Source: Candidatus Iainarchaeum sp. (GTDB lineage: Archaea > Iainarchaeota > Iainarchaeia > Iainarchaeales > DTGL01). From it: a stretch of 6,023 nucleotides of DNA. Positions 1-4,584 of this stretch are shown piece after piece. Under the pieces are notes generated by a model. That model was not told the DNA's origin, made no database searches, and saw only the letters and a program-made list of their open reading frames with translations. The stretch covers positions 1 through 6,023 of the forward strand of contig JAFCEU010000048.1 of the NCBI GenBank assembly GCA_017608995.1. The letters are read 5' to 3'. A program made the translations under genes and the position numbers. Every line of letters starts with the position of its first letter. Position 1 is the first letter of the stretch.

Positions 1-1958
1 GGACATTTGAAACAATATAAGGGGGCGGCAGCCGCTGAAGCAGTGGTTTCACACTCGTATTCTTCAATCAATTCGCAACCCCTGTTGTTACCCTCCTCTC
101 TCGTTAGACATTCATAGGGTTTTTCACAGAGTTTAGTTTCCTGTGTTTCTGGGCACTTTGCGCATATTTCATTTTCATTTGTACAGGAATAACCGCTGAC
201 AGCAATACATTCTTCTGAAGGAAGCTGATCTCTCGGATAACACTTGTAAGGTTCAGGGCACTTTTTCTCTGTTTCAATCGGTACTTCTTCTGGGCATTTT
301 ACGCAAAACTCTCCTTCTGGGCACATTCGATTCACTGTAGCGCAATTCGCTGGTAATTCAGCAAGCTCTTCTTTAGTTACACACTTGTAAGGCTCTTTGC
401 ACCTTTCTTCCGGAGGTGTTGAAGGTGATTCCGGACACTTTGCACAGTAGAGTGGCTCAGCATTCCAGCATTTTGCTGCGGAAGCACACTTTGGCTGGGG
501 GCAGGCATATTCAGGTAGAACCGTGCAACCTCTTTCCCTGATTTCTTTCTTGGTTAAACACTCGTAAGGCTTCTGACAAGGCTTTGTTTCCCTGCATTCT
601 CCTTTATAGGCTATGCCAACTCCAGCACACCTCGCCCTACATGCGTTTGCATAGGTCTTGCCATCAGTACCACATACCGGGCTGTAGATCTCTGGACACA
701 CGCAGCCCTCTGTTTTACACTCATATCCTACTAAGCATCCGCGTTCATCATATTTTGGCACAATTTTTCCGTTGGGGCAATCTGGTTTAACTGGTTCTAT
801 TAATGGGCAAACTACCTCGTGAGGACACTTTGCGCAATAGGTTCCTTCTGGACAGTCGTAAGCATCTACAGGTCTTAACAGGGTGCAGCCTTTTTCTGCA
901 ATCTCTTCTCTTCTCATACACTGGTATGGTGCAGTACACTTTCTCCTGTACTCCTCTGTGCAAAGTTCCTTACATCGCTCGCAGAAGTTGTAAGGCTGAA
1001 TTATTGGCGGAGTTACTTGCTGCTGTGGTTTGCACTCTTCGCATTTCGCAATACATTCGCGCAGACATTCCCCTGCTTCTACCGCTGCGCTAGTTGTAAC
1101 TGCTGTTGCTTGTGTGCTTGTATTTGTGGGAACACACCTCTGTCTACAAAGCTTTTTACACTCTAAGCACTTATCAACGCTTTCCGGCCTTACTGCTGTA
1201 GCAGTAGTTTGCACTGTTGTAAACGCTTTGCCAGCCTGTTCCCTCACCACACAGAACGCCTGTGTAGGATCTTCTTCACATTTTTTCTTTAAGAATTCTC
1301 TGCATCTTACATCATCAAGATTCCTTAGGCAGAACCCTTTCCATAGCTCTTTGCACTTCTCGCTATCTGGATTGAGCTTGCAAAACCTAGCTATCTCTGC
1401 TTTACAGGCCTCCGGATCCTCTTTACACTTTTCGAATTTATAGCACTTTTCATCTTCAGGATGCTCTTTACAGTACTCTGCTATATTGTTCACAATTTGT
1501 GCTGGTCTTACCTCTGCTCTGTATTGTAAGTAGTAGCCATTGTAGCTAGTGTTGTCAACGCTTATGCTCCCCGCCCAAACTAAAATTCCTGGAGTCTCTA
1601 CCGGTGCTAGATAAACACTGCCCACAAGAACATTGTTCTTATCGTATACATTTGCAAGGAAGCTCTCAGGATCTGCTTCGATGTCTTTGAGTTTGTATTT
1701 TTCATTGTCCACATATAGCACACCGAAGTTCACTTCTTCGCTCAAACCTTCATAAACAACCTTGAACTTTGCTGCAATTATTTTGCTCGAGTGTATGTTC
1801 ATCGGGTCATCGCTGCCTATTAATATTCCTCTTGCACTAAGAAAAAGCTTTTTAACCACTGGTTCGGTTGTTGGTTGTGCAAACGCTGTTGCAGAAAAGG
1901 CGGTCGCTAGAAGAAGAGCTACCACCAAAAGTTTTATTGCAACACTTTTGGATCTCAT
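1..1958 (-). CDS. Secreted cysteine-rich multidomain protein with Kazal domain (C-terminus beyond window)
   Basis: Reading the minus strand from ATG at 1958 gives 652 uninterrupted codons that run off the left edge. The start is the first ATG after an in-frame TAA, and it is followed by a clear Sec signal peptide: basic n-region, hydrophobic core at residues 6-21, likely cleavage after AFA at 27. Residues about 28-150 are beta-rich, lack cysteine and are unrecognised. Residues 163-652 contain 63 cysteines: helical C-x(6-8)-C repeats (163-236), clusters at 264-275, 298-309 and 326-341 separated by Thr/Ala- or Gln/Pro-rich linkers, a six-cysteine module (341-379), an antistasin-like stretch (384-414), a Kazal domain (419-455), and four more six-cysteine modules to the edge. 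No membrane anchor is seen before the edge, so the protein is either exported free or anchored by the unseen C-terminus. Known: Kazal domains inhibit serine proteases. Inferred: an extracellular, disulfide-rich inhibitor or adhesion protein. The overall function is unknown. Confidence 0.88.
   Translation of the reverse strand, partial: MRSKSVAIKLLVVALLLATAFSATAFAQPTTEPVVKKLFLSARGILIGSDDPMNIHSSKIIAAKFKVVYEGLSEEVNFGVLYVDNEKYKLKDIEADPESFLANVYDKNNVLVGSVYLAPVETPGILVWAGSISVDNTSYNGYYLQYRAEVRPAQIVNNIAEYCKEHPEDEKCYKFEKCKEDPEACKAEIARFCKLNPDSEKCKELWKGFCLRNLDDVRCREFLKKKCEEDPTQAFCVVREQAGKAFTTVQTTATAVRPESVDKCLECKKLCRQRCVPTNTSTQATAVTTSAAVEAGECLRECIAKCEECKPQQQVTPPIIQPYNFCERCKELCTEEYRRKCTAPYQCMRREEIAEKGCTLLRPVDAYDCPEGTYCAKCPHEVVCPLIEPVKPDCPNGKIVPKYDERGCLVGYECKTEGCVCPEIYSPVCGTDGKTYANACRARCAGVGIAYKGECRETKPCQKPYECLTKKEIRERGCTVLPEYACPQPKCASAAKCWNAEPLYCAKCPESPSTPPEERCKEPYKCVTKEELAELPANCATVNRMCPEGEFCVKCPEEVPIETEKKCPEPYKCYPRDQLPSEECIAVSGYSCTNENEICAKCPETQETKLCEKPYECLTREEGNNRGCELIEEYECETTASAAAAPLYCFKC
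594..704 (-). other. Kazal-type serine protease inhibitor domain (residues 419-455)
   Basis: The six cysteines are at residues 419, 421, 429, 440, 444 and 455, giving C-x-C-x7-C-x10-C-x3-C-x10-C, the non-classical Kazal spacing. The hallmark stretch PVCGTDGKTYANAC is intact, with the conserved Tyr436 and Asn438. By alignment with ovomucoid third domains, where P1 is the second residue after the second cysteine, the P1 residue would be Glu423. That would suit a glutamate-preferring protease rather than trypsin or chymotrypsin. The family assignment is firm; the target is inferred only. Confidence 0.93.
717..809 (-). other. Antistasin-like four-cysteine stretch (residues 384-414)
   Basis: Residues 384-414 have cysteines at 384, 394, 408 and 414, in the arrangement C-P-x8-C-P-x-G ... 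D-E-x-G-C-x5-C. The CP-x-G and D-x-x-G-C signatures resemble antistasin-type inhibitor repeats, and such stretches can sit beside Kazal domains. It has fewer cysteines than a full antistasin domain, so the assignment is tentative. Confidence 0.4.
1251..1472 (-). repeat. Helical C-x(6-8)-C hairpin repeats (residues 163-236)
   Basis: Five cysteine pairs lie at residues 163/172, 178/185, 193/202, 210/219 and 227/236. Four begin C-K/E-x2-P-D/E/T; the fourth has Leu in place of Pro. The starts are 15-17 residues apart and the linkers are Lys/Glu/Arg-rich and probably helical. The regular spacing suggests a small disulfide-stapled helical array that arose by tandem duplication. No family was recognised. 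Confidence 0.65.
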
Positions 1959-1980
1959 GGCAATGTGTAAAAACCAAACT

Positions 1981-1990
1981 TATTTTTAAG
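1981..1990 (-). promoter_or_regulatory. TATA box for the cysteine-rich protein gene
   Basis: The minus strand reads CTTAAAAATA, centred about 27 bases upstream of the ATG at 1958. Archaeal transcription normally starts about 26 bases after the TATA centre, which places the start at the ATG itself. No Shine-Dalgarno sequence precedes the ATG, so a leaderless mRNA is likely. The box lies between the tRNA 3' end and the gene, so the gene need not be co-transcribed with the tRNA. Confidence 0.6.
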
Positions 1991-2013
1991 TCTTGTTTTG
2001 TTGTTCGATTTAA

Positions 2014-2153
2014 TGGGGCCGCCGGGATTCGAACCCGGGTCGCCAGCTAATTCCATCAGAATACTGCGGCACCGATAAGGGAAAGGTATCGGAAAACCGC
2101 AGGTTTTCTGATTCCCGAAGCTGGGATGCTAGGCCAGACTACACCACGGCCCC
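2014..2153 (-). tRNA. tRNA-Pro (anticodon CGG), intron-containing
   Basis: The cloverleaf on the minus strand is complete. The acceptor stem pairs GGGGCCG with CGGCCCC (7/7), and U8 is present. The four-pair D-stem has two G-U wobbles and the loop contains GG. The anticodon stem pairs CCAGC with GCTGG, the variable loop has 4 nt, the T-stem pairs CCGGG with CCCGG, and the T-loop is TTCGAAT. The discriminator is A73 and CCA is not encoded. The loop is TTCGGG then A38, giving anticodon CGG (window 2115-2117) followed by G37, which is typical of proline tRNAs. Exons are 2114-2153 and 2014-2048, so the mature tRNA is 75 nt before CCA addition. It reads CCG proline codons. Confidence 0.95.
2049..2113 (-). 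other. tRNA-Pro intron, 65 nt, at canonical position 37/38
   Basis: Removing this segment restores a normal anticodon arm. At the junction, exon UUCG faces GGAA near the intron 3' end: three Watson-Crick pairs and one G-G mismatch. This helix is flanked by 3-nt bulges, GG|A on the 5' side and UU|A on the 3' side, each cut after its second base. That is the layout expected for the archaeal tRNA splicing endonuclease, here with an imperfect central helix. Inside the intron, ATCAGAA pairs with TTCTGAT, CTGCGG with CCGCAG, and CCGATA with TATCGG, forming a long interrupted hairpin capped by a pyrimidine-rich loop. Confidence 0.88.
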
Positions 2154-2161
2154 TCGCAATC

Positions 2162-2179
2162 TTTAAATACTTTTTAAAT
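2162..2179 (+). promoter_or_regulatory. TATA elements for the lyase gene
   Basis: Two TATA-like boxes lie upstream of the GTG at 2215: TTTAAATA at 2162-2169 and TTTTTAAAT at 2171-2179. Counting about 26 bases from their centres predicts starts near 2192 or 2201, leaving a leader of roughly 14-23 nt that includes the ribosome binding site. The 61-bp gap to the divergent tRNA leaves room for little else. Confidence 0.5.
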
Positions 2180-2187
2180 CAAATATT
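2171..2187 (-). promoter_or_regulatory. Probable TATA region for tRNA-Pro
   Basis: On the minus strand this stretch reads AATATTTGATTTAAAAA, located 18-34 bases before tRNA base 1. Either AATATTT or TTTAAAAA could be the box; spacing favours the former. It overlaps the plus-strand elements of the lyase gene, so the two divergent promoters share DNA. Confidence 0.4.
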
Positions 2188-2204
2188 CTCGCAAAATTAT
2201 AAAA

Positions 2205-2210
2205 AGGTGG
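2205..2210 (+). promoter_or_regulatory. Shine-Dalgarno site fixing the GTG start of the lyase
   Basis: AGGTGG lies 4 nt before the GTG at 2215. Its AGGTG core matches the 16S rRNA 3' end. It supports the GTG start, as does the N-terminal LAEPYRIK, which aligns with the PAEPFRIK start of tyrosine phenol-lyase. Confidence 0.65.
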
Positions 2211-2214
2211 TGCT

Positions 2215-3579
2215 GTGCTTGCTGAACCTTATAGAATAAAAGTTGTTGAGCCTGTGAAGATTCCTTCTCGCAAAAAAAGGGAACAGATTCTTAAAAAAGC
2301 TCATTATAATATATTCAACGTTCGCTCCGAAGATATTTACATTGATTTACTTACTGATTCTGGCACAGCAGCGATGAGCTGCAATCAGTGGGCTGGCATT
2401 ATGCTTGGTGATGAAGCTTATGCTAACTGCAGAAATTATTTCAACCTTAAAAGTGCTATAAAGAAAATATTTGGTTTCAGATATTTTGTTCCTACGCATC
2501 AAGGCAGAGCCGCTGAAAACATCCTGTTCTCAACGGTAATAAAGCCAGGAATGGTTGTTCCAAGCAATATGCATTTTGATACCACAAGGGCAAATATAGT
2601 GATGAACGGCGGTAAAGCTATCAACTTGGTAATTGATGATGCTTATAAACCATTCAGAAAGGTTCCATTCAAAGGGAATATGGATACGAAGAAGCTCAGA
2701 AGATTTTTGGATGAAAACTATGAAAAAGTGCCCTTGGTCATGCTCACGATCACAAACAATTCTGGCGGCGGCCAGCCGGTTTCAATGAAGAACATTCGTA
2801 AGGTAAGCAAAATCTGCAAGGAATATGGTAAGCCGTTTTTTATAGATGCCTGTCGTTATGCTGAAAACGCTTACTTCATAAAAGAAAGAGAAACAGGCTA
2901 TAAGAATAAGAGCGTCCTTGAAATCGCTCAGGAGATTTTTTCGTATGCAGATGGCTGCACGTTTAGTGGTAAAAAGGATGCTTTGGTGAATATCGGCGGC
3001 TTTTTAGCTATGAACGACGCAAAACTTTTTGAGAAAGTGAAGCAGCGTTTAATTCTTGTTGAGGGCTTTCCAACCTATGGTGGCTTAGCAGGCCGTGATT
3101 TAGAGGCTATGGCTCGAGGCCTAATTGAGGGCTTGGATGAAGATTACTTGCAGGGCAGAATAGCGCAGACTCGCTACTTAGGCGAAGGCCTGCGCAGAGA
3201 AGGAATCCCTGTAATACAGCCGATTGGTGGCCATGCTGTGTATGTTGAAGCTAAACGTTTTTTGCCGCATATTCCGCAGGCAGAGTTTCCGGGGCAAGCT
3301 TTAGTGATTGAGCTTTACCGCGAAGCAGCTGTGCGCGCAGTCGAAATAGGCAGTGTTATGTTTGCTGAGAAGGATGAGAAAGGCAGGGTAAAATATCCAA
3401 AACTTGAAATGATGCGCTTAGCGATCCCGCGCAGAGTTTATACAAATGCCCATATGGATGTTGTCATTGAAGCTCACAGGAAAATTGCAGAAAGAAAGGA
3501 AAAAGTGTATGGCTATAGAATTGTAAAAGGTTCAGGACCACTAAGGCATTTCACGGCATGGTTCAAGCCAGTGAGGTAA
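2215..3579 (+). CDS. tnaA: PLP-dependent beta-eliminating lyase, predicted tryptophanase
   Basis: This 454-residue protein matches the tryptophanase/tyrosine phenol-lyase family along its whole length (Citrobacter tyrosine phenol-lyase is 456 residues, E. coli tryptophanase 471). Visible active-site residues: Tyr69 (GDEAY), the PLP-phosphate loop QGR at 96-98, Phe121 stacking on the cofactor, Asn182, Asp211 for the pyridine nitrogen, Arg214, the Schiff-base Lys254 in SGKKDA, and Arg401 for the substrate carboxylate. Many blocks read like tyrosine phenol-lyase (SYADGCT, YGGLAGRD). The specificity positions are tryptophanase-like instead: Asp122, Val376, Ile378 and His445, where tyrosine phenol-lyase has Thr124, Met379, Arg381 and Phe448. 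The predicted reaction is tryptophan to indole, pyruvate and ammonia in the cytoplasm. The gene starts with GTG, has its own promoter, and there is no adjacent tryptophan permease and no tnaC-like leader. The family is certain; the tryptophan preference is inferred. Confidence 0.9.
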   Translation: MLAEPYRIKVVEPVKIPSRKKREQILKKAHYNIFNVRSEDIYIDLLTDSGTAAMSCNQWAGIMLGDEAYANCRNYFNLKSAIKKIFGFRYFVPTHQGRAAENILFSTVIKPGMVVPSNMHFDTTRANIVMNGGKAINLVIDDAYKPFRKVPFKGNMDTKKLRRFLDENYEKVPLVMLTITNNSGGGQPVSMKNIRKVSKICKEYGKPFFIDACRYAENAYFIKERETGYKNKSVLEIAQEIFSYADGCTFSGKKDALVNIGGFLAMNDAKLFEKVKQRLILVEGFPTYGGLAGRDLEAMARGLIEGLDEDYLQGRIAQTRYLGEGLRREGIPVIQPIGGHAVYVEAKRFLPHIPQAEFPGQALVIELYREAAVRAVEIGSVMFAEKDEKGRVKYPKLEMMRLAIPRRVYTNAHMDVVIEAHRKIAERKEKVYGYRIVKGSGPLRHFTAWFKPVR

Positions 3580-3588
3580 TTGAAATAG

Positions 3589-4488
3589 TTATGCTGTTAC
3601 TTTAGCACTGCCTTTGAATGAAGAGACTTCTGCGATATATGATGCAATTTTTTCCAGCCTATTAAGGCTTTCAATAAGTTCTTCTCTCGAAATTCCCAAA
3701 CGCTTTATTCTTTCGGAACCTAATAAATCTTCAAGCATCCACCTTGGGCTTTCATTTTGTTTTCTTTTCGATCTAACCGCTTTCAACACCTGTACGTCTA
3801 TCCAAGCTTTTCTTCGTGCCTCCTCATTTGTTACTAAGGTAAGAACAATTACTTTTCTCCGGCCTTCATATATGTCCCGAACCCAAGTACTTTTCTTCCT
3901 GCATTTTGCACCATAAATGTATGCAATTTCTCTCATGAGTTTGTGCACTATTTCTAAAGTTCCAAGATATGAACTGCCGAATATTAGTTTTACGCCCTTT
4001 CTGTTCAGTAATGAACGCATAACAGCTAAAGGAAGCCCTTTATCTACAAGCGGCACCGGTTCGAAGGAAACGCTCCAATCATACCTCTTTGGTTTTCTCG
4101 GCCACTGCGATGCTTCAAGAACCCTTGCTTCTTCAAATTGCCGAAAATAATGAGGCTTATTAACCTCTCGAACCATGTTCCTAGAAACATCAGAATAAAT
4201 AACGTGGTTTCCATCCCTTGCAAGAGCATCCGCCCAATCGCCATAGCACCCAGCAAAGAAAAGAATTCGGGATCCTCTTTCTATTCCGAGTATTTTAGAT
4301 AAACCTTTACTCATCGGCACAATGGCTTGATATCTGCGCGACCCCCAAGGCCAACCATCACTGCCTGCACTTTTATACAAGTGCCTTTCATCAGGCACTA
4401 TCCATGCGCGCTTTTCTTGAGAAACCACCTTTTTCTTCCCGCCTCTTTGCTTTTGAATGTTTTTTAGAGTTTTTCTTAAGGGTGGCAT
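3589..4488 (-). CDS. Class I SAM-dependent methyltransferase-like protein, substrate unknown
   Basis: This 299-residue protein ends in TAA and starts at ATG 4488. Residues 74-101 look like the first half of a Rossmann methyltransferase: strand RILFF, glycine loop AGCYGDW (75-85 region), then strand HVIYSDVS with acidic Asp100 in the position that usually binds the SAM ribose. YDWSVSFEP (136-144) fits the motif IV strand, and GVKLIFGSSY (165-174) a later strand. The usual acidic residue before the glycine loop is replaced by Ala, and no NPPY/DPPY motif is present, so base-methylating classes are not supported. The N-terminal 27 residues are strongly basic (GGKKK), and the C-terminal 50 are probably helical. 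This suggests nucleic-acid or ribosome contact, but that is inference. It converges on the lyase gene with a 9-bp gap and diverges from the lipoprotein gene. Confidence 0.68.
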   Translation of the reverse strand: MPPLRKTLKNIQKQRGGKKKVVSQEKRAWIVPDERHLYKSAGSDGWPWGSRRYQAIVPMSKGLSKILGIERGSRILFFAGCYGDWADALARDGNHVIYSDVSRNMVREVNKPHYFRQFEEARVLEASQWPRKPKRYDWSVSFEPVPLVDKGLPLAVMRSLLNRKGVKLIFGSSYLGTLEIVHKLMREIAYIYGAKCRKKSTWVRDIYEGRRKVIVLTLVTNEEARRKAWIDVQVLKAVRSKRKQNESPRWMLEDLLGSERIKRLGISREELIESLNRLEKIASYIAEVSSFKGSAKVTA

Positions 4489-4506
4489 ATGCGACTTAGC
4501 GTTTTC

Positions 4507-4517
4507 TATAATTTAAA
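4507..4517 (-). promoter_or_regulatory. TATA box for the methyltransferase-like gene
   Basis: The minus strand reads TTTAAATTATA, centred about 24-25 bases before the ATG at 4488. Transcription would then start at or next to the start codon, again suggesting a leaderless message. No Shine-Dalgarno sequence precedes the ATG. Confidence 0.55.
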
Positions 4518-4544
4518 CTTATCGATTTTGCTTCAAAAATCAGT

Positions 4545-4560
4545 GAAACCTATTTAAATA
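4545..4560 (+). promoter_or_regulatory. BRE plus TATA box for the lipoprotein gene
   Basis: GAAACC (BRE-like, 4545-4550) is followed directly by TATTTAAATA (4551-4560), the best archaeal promoter in the window. The TATA centre is 29 bases before the ATG at 4585, so the start site falls within a few bases of the start codon. No ribosome binding site is seen, consistent with a leaderless transcript. Confidence 0.75.
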
Positions 4561-4584
4561 ATTTTTTAAGTTTTATAATTAACC

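Larger units (their letters stand above)
1..938 (-). repeat. Five-copy six-cysteine protein module (C-x2-PY-x-C ... C-x2-CP)
   Basis: Five diverged copies occur at residues 341-379, 461-509, 520-556, 567-603 and 611-653, corresponding to window positions 822-938, 432-578, 291-401, 150-260 and 1-128. Each begins C-x2-P-Y-x-C, is followed by a charged segment of the type T-x-E-E/K-E, then a Cys (usually in G-C), then a Cys (usually near a Tyr), and ends in an aromatic or Ile, C-x2-C-P. Copies 1, 3, 4 and 5 have six cysteines; copy 2 has an insertion with two more. The Kazal and antistasin-like segments sit between copies 1 and 2. Copy 5 is truncated by the window, so more copies may follow. I do not recognise a named family for this module. 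Confidence 0.8.

Noticed and set aside
150..938. CRISPR-like recurrence of a gggcactttgcgc-type string at about 151, 291, 433 and 823
   Set aside because: The string is the antisense of the C-A/V-K-C-P codons ending each protein module. Spacing is irregular, the copies differ at many bases, and the intervening DNA is coding.
584..1443. Plus-strand open frames at 584-790, 803-1093 and 1030-1443
   Set aside because: They lie antisense to the cysteine-rich gene. The minus strand has a signal peptide, a perfect Kazal motif and a continuous 652-codon frame, while the plus frames have low-complexity Leu/Ser/His composition and no recognisable motif.
1959..2013. Co-transcription of tRNA-Pro and the cysteine-rich gene as one operon
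   Set aside because: Both are on the minus strand 55 bp apart, but a well-placed TATA box lies in the gap, so separate transcription is simpler. Read-through cannot be excluded.
1762..2050. Plus-strand ORFs at 1762-1989 and 1868-2050
   Set aside because: They overlap the signal-peptide end of the minus-strand gene and run into the tRNA T-arm, and they show no family similarity.
2154..2214. tnaC-like leader peptide or riboswitch controlling the lyase
   Set aside because: The 61-bp gap is taken up by two promoters and the RBS, and no leader ORF with a Trp codon or stable hairpin is seen.
2215..3579. Annotation as tyrosine phenol-lyase
   Set aside because: Many sequence blocks favour it, but the phenol-recognising Arg and the Thr and Phe specificity residues are replaced by the Ile, Asp and His of tryptophanase.
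3614..4256. ORFs at 3614-3916 (+), 3917-4150 (+) and 4044-4256 (-)
   Set aside because: They are shadows of the methyltransferase-like gene in other frames; that gene has the SAM-loop motif and a matching promoter.
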